From NCBI RefSeq assembly GCF_018402285.1, contig NZ_JAGYJH010000002.1, positions 1-64,000 of the forward strand: a DNA stretch of 64,000 nucleotides, read 5' to 3'. Every line of letters starts with the position of its first letter. The stretch's first letter is position 1. Below the pieces are notes generated by a model. That model had not been told where the DNA came from and did no database searches. It saw only the letters and a program-made list of their open reading frames with translations. The stretch comes from Hyphomonas sp. (GTDB lineage: Bacteria > Pseudomonadota > Alphaproteobacteria > Caulobacterales > Hyphomonadaceae). The translations under genes were made by a program, and so were the position numbers. Of this stretch, positions 52,959 to 60,502 are shown piece after piece.

Positions 52959-53705
52959 ATGCAACGCTCTCCTGCAATCATTCTCCATGCTCCCCAATTG
53001 GGCGAAAACATCGGCGCGGCTGCCCGGGTGATGCTCAATTTCGGGCTGAGCGACCTGCGGTTGGTGAGCCCCCGGGACGGATGGCCGAGCGCCCCGGCCG
53101 AGGCGATGTCGGCCGGAGCGCTTGGGCAGGGGGTGGAGGTGACCGTGTTCGACACGCTGGAAGCGGCGATGACAGGGCTGACCTACATGATTGCCACCAC
53201 GGCGCGGCCACGGGGGATGGAGAAGGCGGTCTTCGGGGCGCCGGAGGCTGTTGCCGAGCTCAAGAGCCGGGCGGGGCAAAGCGCGGTGCTGTTCGGGGGA
53301 GAGAAATCGGGCCTGCCGAATGAGGCGGTGGCGCTGTGCGACGCGATCCTGACCTATCCTGTGAACCCTGACTTCTCCTCGCTGAACCTTGCGCAGGCCG
53401 TCGGCGTGTTCTGCCACCAGTGGGGGGCGAGCGCCGGGCTGGCGGGCAAGTTTGACGGGACGACCGAGGGGCTGGGCGAGCCGGCGCTGCGCGAGGAGCT
53501 GATCGGAATGTTCGAGCATTTCGAGGCGGAGCTGGAACGGGCGGGCTATTTCTATCCGCCGGAAAAGACGCCGGTGATGGTGACCAACCTGCGCAACGCC
53601 CTGGTGCGGGCGCAGTGGACACAGCAGGAGGTGCGCACGTTCCGCGGGGCGATTAAGGCGCTGGCGCTGGGGCGCGGGAAGGCGCGGGTGATAAGGGAGG
53701 AGTGA
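52959..53705 (+). CDS. RNA 2'-O-methyltransferase, TrmJ/SpoU family
   Basis: A 248-residue SPOUT-fold methyltransferase that uses S-adenosylmethionine to methylate ribose of tRNA or rRNA. Motif 1 is NIGAAARVMLNFGLSDLRLV (~18-37), motif 2 LFGGEKSGLPNE (~113), motif 3 SSLNLAQAVGVFCHQWG (~148), making the knotted SAM pocket. TrmJ (tRNA position 32) is the likeliest assignment by length and motif 1 placement; TrmL/RlmB are alternatives. Start ATG at 52959, head-to-head with icd. Confidence 0.9.
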   Translation: MQRSPAIILHAPQLGENIGAAARVMLNFGLSDLRLVSPRDGWPSAPAEAMSAGALGQGVEVTVFDTLEAAMTGLTYMIATTARPRGMEKAVFGAPEAVAELKSRAGQSAVLFGGEKSGLPNEAVALCDAILTYPVNPDFSSLNLAQAVGVFCHQWGASAGLAGKFDGTTEGLGEPALREELIGMFEHFEAELERAGYFYPPEKTPVMVTNLRNALVRAQWTQQEVRTFRGAIKALALGRGKARVIREE

Positions 53706-53890
53706 GGGGGCCGTTGAGTGGTCAACTCCGCCAGAGCGGCCTGTGGAACATGACCTTTAAACTGCCAGCATGTCCTGATCGCGGGCACAACTTCCTCTCT
53801 GTTACCCAAATCTCTCAAATCTGATGCTTCGCCAGCGGCCAGCCTTAACCAAGGCCCGCTATGGTCCCGAAAGACCATCGGGGACCTCGA

Positions 53891-54667
53891 ATGAGCGACC
53901 AGTTCCTACTTTTCCTGCTTCTGGTTCTTCCGGTGCTCATCGCGGGCATTCTGGCCTATCTCGGGATACTGGCTGTCGGTCTCGGCACGGTCGTGGCCGC
54001 GTTCAGGTCGGCTCACCCGGTTCAGAAGGGCACGCTCCTGCTGGTTGGCGTTCTGGTGATCCTGAGCCCCGTCCTGTTTCATGCCGGCATGGAGATGCGC
54101 GCCCAGCACAAGGCGGATCAGCGTCAGGCAAACCTTGGGCAACTGGAACGCACCAGTCTTGCCGGCCGGCTGCCCGGGCACTTCATCGCCCTGGGCGGCA
54201 GTTTCCGGCCTGAACTCCTGACTTCCATAAAGACACGCTACGGCCTGCGCACTTATCCGGAGGCGGAAAACCAGCGCCTGGCGGAGGCTTATCGGTCGTA
54301 TCGAAGGGCCGAGTTGTGCCATCGCCGCCATGGCGGCGAGAAGATGCCGGGCACCGCCCTTCCCAAATGCAGAACGCTGCCCGAGACGGTTCAGGGCGCG
54401 CTTGATCTGCGCGAGCCCCTTCTGGTTTTTGCCGAAGGATTCAACACGTCGATGCGCGAGGACAATGTTCTTGCAGGCGACATTTACGAAATAAGACTGA
54501 TCACGCCGCAGGAAGACCTGCTCGTCGCCTATTTCGAGGAGCGCACGGTCGAAGGGACGCCAACGATCTTCAATCCCTGGACGCCGCCTCGACGCAACAG
54601 CGCCGACACGCAGCCACCGACACTGGAACAGTTTATCGAAACGGCCCTGCAGGGAGCAAGCCGTTGA
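53891..54667 (+). CDS. Hypothetical membrane-anchored protein
   Basis: A 258-residue protein starting MSDQFLLFLLLVLPVLIAGILAYLGILAV, with two hydrophobic spans at ~5-30 and ~42-60 (GTLLLVGVLVILSPVLFHAG), then a periplasmic or cytosolic part of ~190 residues rich in Arg and Glu with two cysteines (AELCHRRHGG and PKCRTLPE). No family is recognised. The start at 53891 is preferred over an ATG at 53861, as it begins the hydrophobic signal. The next reading frame starts with TTG overlapping its stop (TTGA). Confidence 0.6.
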   Translation: MSDQFLLFLLLVLPVLIAGILAYLGILAVGLGTVVAAFRSAHPVQKGTLLLVGVLVILSPVLFHAGMEMRAQHKADQRQANLGQLERTSLAGRLPGHFIALGGSFRPELLTSIKTRYGLRTYPEAENQRLAEAYRSYRRAELCHRRHGGEKMPGTALPKCRTLPETVQGALDLREPLLVFAEGFNTSMREDNVLAGDIYEIRLITPQEDLLVAYFEERTVEGTPTIFNPWTPPRRNSADTQPPTLEQFIETALQGASR

Positions 54668-54863
54668 TCGATCTCATCAGACAAGCCGTCAGCCTGGTGG
54701 CCGGCGGCATATTCATCATGCTGTGCTCGCCGTTGGCGCGATGGCGGTGACGGTGTTCGTCTTTGGACTTGTGGCAGGCTTGCCCCTCGGACGGCAGGAC
54801 ATGGCGCGTGACCCTGCGCCAGTGCTCCAGCAGGGCAAGGGACCAGAAACGCAATCGCTCTGA
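54664..54863 (+). pseudogene. Small membrane protein gene broken by a frameshift
   Basis: A TTG at 54664 overlaps the preceding stop (TTGA) and opens a frame MIDLIRQAVSLVAGGIFIML that soon ends at a TGA (54748-54750). A second frame continues with AVLAVGAMAVTVFVFGLVAG and a polar tail to the stop at 54861-54863. Joining them with one added base near 54718-54722 gives a coherent ~66-residue protein with one long hydrophobic region. So this is either a frameshifted gene or an indel error. No family is recognised. Confidence 0.5.
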
Positions 54864-55304
54864 ACCCTGGTTTGGCAGCATGTCACGGGCCCAGCGCGCT
54901 CGTGCTGTCTTGCCGGCGGGTGCCTGCCCAATGCATGCGGCGAAACAGCCAGAACAGGCGTTGCAGGAAGGTGGGTATCGCTTTGCGCAACCTACCCTGC
55001 AGATTGTTGCGAGCCGGCTCTGTTGAGCACTCCGCTCATTCCCGCGAAGGCGGAAATCCGGGCAGGGCAGAGGCACTCTCCCGATCCCCCAGCCTTCGCG
55101 GCGCTGAGCGGAATATGGTGGGGAGGGTATTGGCAGGGCGCTCAAACAGTTAGCCAGTTCTTAAGAAACTCGTGGGATTTTTTGTCTCAATCGAGAAGCA
55201 AAGAATTTGCGGGAAACGGGCGGTCTGGTGGGGCGCGTCTGGCTGTTTCTTGTTGTGTGGCTTCCTGATGCTGCTGCCCTTGCGAACAAAGATGGAGATG
55301 ACCC
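54864..55304. other. Intergenic region without a convincing gene
   Basis: The stretch holds no supported coding frame. It contains a short REP-like element (55037-55061), several GC-rich stretches and, near its end, a GGAG site for the acidic protein at 55305. I see no tRNA or riboswitch. Confidence 0.6.
55037..55061. repeat. REP-like short palindromic element
   Basis: The motif CATTCCCGCGAAGGCGGAAA and the bases that follow match the widespread proteobacterial intergenic palindrome with TTCCCGC and GCGGGAA arms (here GCGGAAA, one change). Only one copy is recognised in this window. Confidence 0.45.
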
Positions 55305-55655
55305 GTGTCGCAAACTGCTTATCTGGTTTCCTGCGAAGTCCTGTGTGGCGAGGGGAGCGATGGCGCCCTGGAAGGCATGGACGGCGCGTATGTGATCGTT
55401 GGCGTCTATGCCGCCAATGAAGACGAGGCGATGACCAAGATCGAGGAATCGTTCGAGGAAGAAGGCTACGCGCTGGTTGAGGCGGAGTGGATTTCGGCCG
55501 CAGGCGACGTGGAATGGGATGACGCCGAAGCCGCCGCGGAGGCCGCTGACCTTGTGGCACGCATGGCGTCCATCCCTGATGAGGTGGTCTATGGCCCGCT
55601 CTATCCGCAGGTCGATGACGAGGACGAGGAAGAAGAAGTGGACGAGGCCGCCTGA
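55305..55655 (+). CDS. Acidic hypothetical protein
   Basis: A 116-residue protein from a GTG start at 55305 with a GGAG site upstream. It begins MSQTAYLVSCEVLCGEGSDG and is dominated by acidic residues (Glu/Asp), ending EEEEVDEAA. The central YVIVGVYAANEDEAMTKIEESF segment could form a ferredoxin-like strand-helix. No family is recognised. A strong terminator follows 40 bases after the stop. Codon use matches the neighbours, and a compositional role (solubility or nucleic-acid mimicry) is only a guess. Confidence 0.6.
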   Translation: MSQTAYLVSCEVLCGEGSDGALEGMDGAYVIVGVYAANEDEAMTKIEESFEEEGYALVEAEWISAAGDVEWDDAEAAAEAADLVARMASIPDEVVYGPLYPQVDDEDEEEEVDEAA

Positions 55656-55694
55656 GGGCTGGCCGGGGTTCCAGAGGATTGATTGGGAAATGAG

Positions 55695-55726
55695 AAACGG
55701 CCACTCCGGGGAGTGGCCGTTTTTTT
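55695..55726 (+). terminator. Intrinsic terminator after the acidic-protein gene
   Basis: Near-perfect 13-bp arms (AAACGGCCACTCC / GGAGTGGCCGTTT) with a minimal loop and seven T after it. It lies 40 bases downstream of the acidic protein gene and close upstream of the next ORF start. Confidence 0.92.
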
Positions 55727-55772
55727 CATCGCCGGTAAGGTTGCTATTCCAGCCAAGGAAGAGAAACGGCCC

Positions 55773-56168
55773 ATGCCCCTGTCGAAACTGCTCTATGTGA
55801 TTGCAGCTGTGCTCAGCCTGCTGGGCGCTGCGGCGCACGAATTTGTGGGCGCGCCGATGGTGCTCTCGCCGCTTGAAGGCTCGGGCCTGCCGCCGGACAT
55901 CATCTGGCTTCATCATTTTTCCTGGCATGTGGGCACGGTTGCCGTGATGGGCATGGTGGCCCTTTTCGGCTTTGCGGTCGTGCATCCTGCCGGCCGGCTG
56001 CTGGCGGCGCTTGCCTCATCGATGAGTGCGGGCTTTGCCGCTCTTGCGATCGCGCTCGCAGTGTTTGGCGATCCGGTCGTGTGGACGACGCCTGCGCCCT
56101 ACCCGTGGACGCTGGTGGCGATCCTCGGATTTCTTGGCGTGGTGCTGGCGCCGCGAGCCAAAGACTGA
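55773..56168 (+). CDS. Small four-helix membrane protein
   Basis: A 131-residue protein beginning MPLSKLLYVIAAVLSLLGAAAHEFVGAPM with four hydrophobic spans (~5-22, ~47-65, ~70-95, ~108-124). An AAGGAAGAG site precedes ATG 55773. A conserved-looking His/Phe motif HEFVGAPMVLSPL and WLHHFSWHVGTV could bind metal or heme, but no family is recognised. It follows the terminator, so it has its own promoter; a decayed gene lies after it on the other strand. Confidence 0.6.
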   Translation: MPLSKLLYVIAAVLSLLGAAAHEFVGAPMVLSPLEGSGLPPDIIWLHHFSWHVGTVAVMGMVALFGFAVVHPAGRLLAALASSMSAGFAALAIALAVFGDPVVWTTPAPYPWTLVAILGFLGVVLAPRAKD

Positions 56169-56199
56169 GCGGGAAGATTGCCGGGTTTACTGGCCGGGT

Positions 56200-56541
56200 T
56201 TACTTGCCGAGTGTTTTGCGGATGCAGGCCTGGGCGCGTCAGGATGCCGGCGGGGGATTGGGCTTCTGTCAGTTCGGCCGGCGGGCGTTCAGTTGCTCAA
56301 TGGCCTCTGCTTTGCTCAGCCCGGCCGGGATGGCTCAGCTGTTGAGGTGGGTCATGCCTCTGAGGAGTATCTGGCGGTTTAAGTCCGCGTCTGTGTCAAG
56401 CTGTCCTTGTGCGGAGAGATGGTTGGCCGCGCTGATCAGGGCGGCGCAGTCGAGATGCGAGCCTGCCGGGGCGGCGCCCGGCGTGCAGGCGGGCAGCAGG
56501 CAGGCGGCGGGGAAAGCCAGGGCGAGGGCGAGGTTTGGCAG
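56200..56541 (-). pseudogene. Decayed lipoprotein gene
   Basis: Reading the minus strand from 56541 gives LPNLALALAFPAACLLPAC, a lipoprotein signal with lipobox LPAC but no ATG/GTG/TTG start (a CTG is at the expected place), then HLDCAALISAANHLSAQGQL and QILLRGMTHLNS, an in-frame TGA at 56335-56337, the continuation AIPAGLSKAEAIEQLNARR, and, after two single-base shifts (near 56275-56281 and 56229-56238), AELTEAQSPAGIL and AQACIRKTLGK to a TAA at 56200. The pieces form one plausible protein. At least one stop, two frameshifts and a lost start make function unlikely. No homologue named. Confidence 0.5.
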
Positions 56542-56612
56542 GGCGTAGTCTCCTGCTGGCCGTGCCGGGCGGGAGAGGGATGCCAGCAGGGGCTCAGGGT
56601 ATCTTTTTTAGG

Positions 56613-56643
56613 AAAAAACCCCGGACCACTGGGCGATCCGGGG
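56613..56643 (-). terminator. Intrinsic terminator of the crotonase gene
   Basis: Seven-bp arms (CCCCGGA / TCCGGGG) with an 11-base loop; on the minus strand the hairpin is followed by six T. It lies about 66 bases after the crotonase stop codon. Confidence 0.82.
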
Positions 56644-56708
56644 TAGCTTGGGTCCCGGCTCAATCGGCGGCTGCGCTGCCTTTGGCCGGGATGACAGTTT
56701 TTATGGAT

Positions 56709-57473
56709 TTACTTGCCCTTCCAGACGGGCGCGCGTTTTTCGATGAAGGCTTTGGGGCCTTCCTTGTAGTCTTCGGTGTTGATGATGCTGGCGAAGGCGA
56801 CGCCGGAGTCTTTCCAGAGCTCTTCGTCTGTCTTGCTCGTGGCGCTGATCGCGACGGCGCGGCTGGCGGCGACGGCGAGGGGGGCGTTTGCGGTGATGCG
56901 GGCGGCGAGTTTTTCGGCTTCGGCCATCACCTCGGCTTCGGGGACGACCTTGTTGACCATGCCGAGCTCATAAGCGCGCTGCGAGGAGAGCGGGTCACCG
57001 GTCAGGATGGCTTCCAGGGCGACGGCCTTGCCGATCTGGCGGGGCAGGCGGAAGAGGCCGCCCGCGCCGGCGACGAGCGAGCGCTTGACTTCCGGCAGGC
57101 CGAAATTGGTGTCGTCGGCTGCGATGATCATGTCGCAGGAAAGGGCGATCTCTGTGCCGCCGGCGAGGGCCGAGCCCGTGATGGCGGCGATGAGCGGCTT
57201 TGTGCGCTCGCGGCGGGCGATACCGGCGAAGCCGCCTTTCTTGGTGGAGAGGGCGCCGCCATTGCCGGCGGAGATTTCTTTCAGGTCTGCGCCGGCGCAG
57301 AAGGCTTTGCCGACGGCGGTGAGGATGCCGACCCAGACTTCCGGATCTGACTCCATCTGGTCGAGCGCGGCTTCCATGGTGGCAGCCATTTCGCCGTTGA
57401 TGGCGTTGCGGGCCTCGGGGCGGTTCATCGTGATGATCGCGACGTGGCCTTTTTTGACGTATTCGACGGGCAT
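56709..57473 (-). CDS. Enoyl-CoA hydratase/isomerase family
   Basis: A 254-residue crotonase, MPVEYVKKGHVAIITMNRPEARNA. The oxyanion loops are FCAGADLKEI (~58-67) and GSALAGGTEIALSCD (~103-117); the later LPEVKRSLVAGAGGLFRLPRQIG segment carries Glu at the first catalytic site while the second common Glu position is replaced by Ala/Gly, so hydration of common enoyl-CoA is uncertain. It resembles EchA-type degradative crotonases. Divergent from the acyl-CoA dehydrogenase pair with a palindrome in between, probably a shared control region for one beta-oxidation unit. Confidence 0.9.
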   Translation of the reverse strand: MPVEYVKKGHVAIITMNRPEARNAINGEMAATMEAALDQMESDPEVWVGILTAVGKAFCAGADLKEISAGNGGALSTKKGGFAGIARRERTKPLIAAITGSALAGGTEIALSCDMIIAADDTNFGLPEVKRSLVAGAGGLFRLPRQIGKAVALEAILTGDPLSSQRAYELGMVNKVVPEAEVMAEAEKLAARITANAPLAVAASRAVAISATSKTDEELWKDSGVAFASIINTEDYKEGPKAFIEKRAPVWKGK

Positions 57474-57523
57474 TGCTGGTCTCTCCCTTAAATTTCAGTG
57501 CCCCCCAGCTAAGAGGGTTTCCG

Positions 57524-57558
57524 CAACGTCGCGCAAGAACCCCTCTTGCGCGACGTTG
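57524..57558. promoter_or_regulatory. Perfect 15-bp palindrome in the divergent crotonase / acyl-CoA dehydrogenase leader
   Basis: Arms CAACGTCGCGCAAGA and TCTTGCGCGACGTTG are exact inverted copies separated by ACCCC. It lies between divergent lipid-degradation genes. A partly overlapping alternative pairing (AAGAGGGTT at 57511 with AACCCCTCTT at 57538) would exclude it. It could be an operator, such as for a TetR-type regulator, or an attenuation-type leader; no regulator gene adjoins. Confidence 0.55.
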
Positions 57559-57583
57559 GGGCAAGGGGCGAGAGAGTTGCGTC

Positions 57584-58777
57584 ATGAAGCTGACACTCGA
57601 CCCCCAATATGAAGCCTTTCGCGCAGAAGTCTCCGACACGCTGGCGAAGAACGCACATCTGGCGCCCACGTCTGAGGACAAGGGTTACAAGAACGCCAGA
57701 CGGATCGCCTGGCAGAAACTGCTGATCGCGAACGGACTGGCAGCGCGGACCATCCCCAGGGAGTATGGGGGGTATGGCGCCGAGCCGGATATTCTCAAAT
57801 CGCGGATCATCGCCGAGGAATTTGCGCGCTCAGCGATTCCCGGGCCGATGGCGGGACAGGGCATTTCGATGCTCGTGCCGACGCTGCTGGAGCTCGGCAC
57901 GCAGGCGCAGAAGCAGGCCTACATACGTCCGACCATCGAAGGCGAGATGATCTGGTGCCAGGGCTATTCGGAGCCGGGCGCGGGGTCTGATCTTGCGGCG
58001 GTGCGCACCTCGGCGGTTGAGGACGGCGATCATTATGTGATCAACGGTTCGAAGATCTGGACCTCGACGGCCAAGCAGGCGGACATGATTTTCTGCCTTG
58101 TGCGGACGGACCCGGCGGCAAAGAAGCATGAGGGGATTACCTATATCACCTTCCCGATGACGACGCCGGGCATTGAGGTTCGCCCGCTCGTCGATATGAC
58201 GGGGAGCGCGAACTTCAACGAGGTTTTCTTTACCGATGTACGCGTGCCCAGGAGCGGCGTGATCTTTGCACCCAACAAGGGCTGGCACGTGGCCAACGCC
58301 ACACTGACCCATGAGCGCGGCATGCTGGGCGACCCGAATGCCACGAAGGCACGCCTGCTGGAGCTCATTACGCTGATGAAGGCGGAGACGGTGAATGGGC
58401 AGAGGCTTATGGATAATCCCGTGCTCCGCGACCGGCTGATGAAGCTGCAGGGCGAAGTCTATGCGATGCAGGCGAACGGACTGCGCATCACGACGAGCCG
58501 GTTGCAGGGACAGCCAGCGGGGCTGGCTGGGCTGGTCGTGAAGCTGCAGGGGTGTGATCTCAACCATGAGATTGCCCGCCTCGCGATCGACGCGTTGGGC
58601 GAACTCGGCATCCTTTATGAGGAGGGCGAGCATCTGCGCGCCGACGGCAACTGGCAGTGGCGGTACATGTATGACCTTGGCCTGATCATTGGCGGGGGCA
58701 CCGCGCAGATCCAGAAGAACATCATTGCGGAACGCGGGCTCGACATGCCGCGTGAGCCGAAGCTGGCAAAGGCATAA
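57584..58777 (+). CDS. Acyl-CoA dehydrogenase, first of a pair
   Basis: A 397-residue flavoprotein starting MKLTLDPQYEAFRAEVSD. FAD/substrate motifs include WCQGYSEPGAGSDLAAVRT and WTSTAKQADMIFCLVRTDP. At the usual catalytic Glu site near the C-terminus the segment reads GGGTAQIQKNIIAERG, so that Glu is missing; a Glu in LTHERGML (~245) could act, as in isovaleryl-type or two-subunit enzymes. The next gene follows after five bases and encodes a shorter homologue, so an alpha2-beta2 enzyme as known for steroid side-chain degradation is likely (inference). Confidence 0.9.
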   Translation: MKLTLDPQYEAFRAEVSDTLAKNAHLAPTSEDKGYKNARRIAWQKLLIANGLAARTIPREYGGYGAEPDILKSRIIAEEFARSAIPGPMAGQGISMLVPTLLELGTQAQKQAYIRPTIEGEMIWCQGYSEPGAGSDLAAVRTSAVEDGDHYVINGSKIWTSTAKQADMIFCLVRTDPAAKKHEGITYITFPMTTPGIEVRPLVDMTGSANFNEVFFTDVRVPRSGVIFAPNKGWHVANATLTHERGMLGDPNATKARLLELITLMKAETVNGQRLMDNPVLRDRLMKLQGEVYAMQANGLRITTSRLQGQPAGLAGLVVKLQGCDLNHEIARLAIDALGELGILYEEGEHLRADGNWQWRYMYDLGLIIGGGTAQIQKNIIAERGLDMPREPKLAKA

Positions 58778-58782
58778 GGCAG

Positions 58783-59829
58783 ATGGAATTTGCACTATCT
58801 GAAGACCAGCGCATGCTGCAGGACAGTCTCAAGGGTGTCCTGAGCGAGGCGGCGCATCTGGACCGTATCCGGAAGATCGCGGCGGGCGAGACGGGTGAAG
58901 CCGCGGCGCTGGACGCGGCGCTCATCGAGTTTGGGCTTTCGGCGCTGATGGTGCCAGAGGCGGCTGGCGGGCTGGGCCTCGGCGCGCTGGACGCGTGCCT
59001 GGTGCAGGAGGCGCTAGGCTATGATGTGGCGCCCTCGCGGTTTCTGGCGACGGCGGTGGCGGCGAAGGTGTTTGCCGGGAAGCCTGAAACGCTCGGCGCC
59101 ATTGCCGGCGGGGAGGCGAAGTTTGCCCTCGCGCTGACCGAGCTCTGCTCGCGGCGCGACGGGGCGGGCGCGGAGCTGAAGGGCGGCAAGCTGAGTGGCA
59201 AGAGCCTGCTTGCCCAGAGCGTGGACGGGGCGACGCATATCCTTCTGGCCGATACGGCCGGGACGCTGCATTCTGTGGCAGCCGGCAAGGCGAAGATCAC
59301 GGTCATGCAGACCATCGACCGGACACGGATATTCCACGAGCTGGCGTTTGACGGGGCTGAACCGCTTGTCAGCGTGACGCCGGATGCCGAAACGCTGGCC
59401 TTTGCGCGGCTGCTGGTGGCGGCCGATACGCTGGGCGCGGCGCAGGCGATGATCGACAAAGCGGTGGCCTATTCCAGGGAGCGCCAGCAGTTTGGCCGGG
59501 TGATCGGCTCGTTTCAGGCAGTCAAACACATGTGCGCCGAGATGGCAGCGAAGCTGGAGCCGGCGCGCGCGCTGATCTGGCATGCCGCGCACGCGCTCGA
59601 CATTGGCGACGCCGAAGGGCCGATGATGGCGACCCTCGCCAAGGCGCACCTTTCCGAAGTGGGCACCTTCGTGGCGCGCACGGCAACCGAAGTGCATGGC
59701 GGGATGGGGTTCACCGATCTGGTCGGGCTTCATTACTGGTACAAGCGCATTGGCGTAAACCGGCAGTTGCTGGGCAGCCCGGAGCAGGCGCGAGAGACCG
59801 CCGCCCAATTGCAAGGGCTGGTTGTTTAG
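58783..59829 (+). CDS. Acyl-CoA dehydrogenase, second of a pair
   Basis: A 348-residue acyl-CoA dehydrogenase-like subunit starting MEFALSEDQRMLQDSLKGVLSE. The C-terminal half keeps the fold (YSRERQQFGRVIGSFQAVKHMCAEMA, read in parts, and ATEVHGGMGFTDLVGLHYWYKR) while the middle beta-domain is shortened and lacks a clear FAD-contact WxTS segment. It likely complements the preceding subunit to share FAD and substrate sites across the interface. Six bases after the first gene, so co-translated. Confidence 0.88.
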   Translation: MEFALSEDQRMLQDSLKGVLSEAAHLDRIRKIAAGETGEAAALDAALIEFGLSALMVPEAAGGLGLGALDACLVQEALGYDVAPSRFLATAVAAKVFAGKPETLGAIAGGEAKFALALTELCSRRDGAGAELKGGKLSGKSLLAQSVDGATHILLADTAGTLHSVAAGKAKITVMQTIDRTRIFHELAFDGAEPLVSVTPDAETLAFARLLVAADTLGAAQAMIDKAVAYSRERQQFGRVIGSFQAVKHMCAEMAAKLEPARALIWHAAHALDIGDAEGPMMATLAKAHLSEVGTFVARTATEVHGGMGFTDLVGLHYWYKRIGVNRQLLGSPEQARETAAQLQGLVV

Positions 59830-59947
59830 TTACAAATTCCTGCCAATTCCACAATCAGACCGCGAGTTTTATGCTTGCGGTTAACCATGAGTTGTGCCAT
59901 CGCTTCTGCAAAATACACGCACTGGTCGTATTTTGTGGAGGCGCACC

Positions 59948-60502
59948 TTGACCGAATTTCTGATCGACTATTCCCGCCTGGCAGCGCGCGCGGAGGAGTT
60001 TGGCTTCCGCCGCGGCGCGTTTCTGGAGCTGAAGGCTGGGCTGCAGCTGGCCGAGGAACTGACCGGGCAGGTGATGGCCACGCCGGAGTCGATCACCTGG
60101 ATCGACAGCCTGACGGGGATGACCGGATGGGTGACAGGGAGCCCGGTAGACGGGATATTCATATCAGTGCCGCTGACGGCGGCGGGGGTGGCGGCGGTGC
60201 GCGATGGGAGTTTCGTGCCCGGCTGGCCGTCTCTGGCGCATATCTGCGAGCAGGGCGCGCTGTGCGCCGGGGTGTATATCGGCATTTATGCGGGGGCGAC
60301 GAAGGACGCACGGCGGCGCGTGATGATGGCGGCAGCGGTCGTGCGGGTGGACGTTTTCGGCGCTGTGCCGTGCTTTGCGCGCGGGGCGACAGAGGATGGC
60401 AAGCGCTCGATGGCCTCGCTTGGCTTTCAGCCCATAGAAGGCGGTCTCAGTGATCTTTGGGGGCAGGACACGCTGTCGCAAAGTCAGGTGGACGCTGCTT
60501 GA
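59948..60502 (+). CDS. Hypothetical protein, possible acyltransferase fold
   Basis: A 184-residue protein with TTG start at 59948 (read MTEFLIDYSRLAARAEEFGF) and GGAGG 8 bases upstream. Strand-like segments GIFISVPLTAAGVAAVRDG and the C-terminal KRSMASLGFQPIEGGLSDLW resemble the last part of GNAT folds. Cysteines at HICEQGALCAG and VPCFARG are of unknown role. Its stop overlaps the next gene's TTG start (TTGA), so the two are coupled. No family assigned. Confidence 0.6.
   Translation: MTEFLIDYSRLAARAEEFGFRRGAFLELKAGLQLAEELTGQVMATPESITWIDSLTGMTGWVTGSPVDGIFISVPLTAAGVAAVRDGSFVPGWPSLAHICEQGALCAGVYIGIYAGATKDARRRVMMAAAVVRVDVFGAVPCFARGATEDGKRSMASLGFQPIEGGLSDLWGQDTLSQSQVDAA

Noticed and set aside
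54763-55153. Overlapping frames in the 54.8-55.2 kb gap
   Set aside because: Arg/Ser/Cys-rich translations with no family; the region looks intergenic with a REP-like element.
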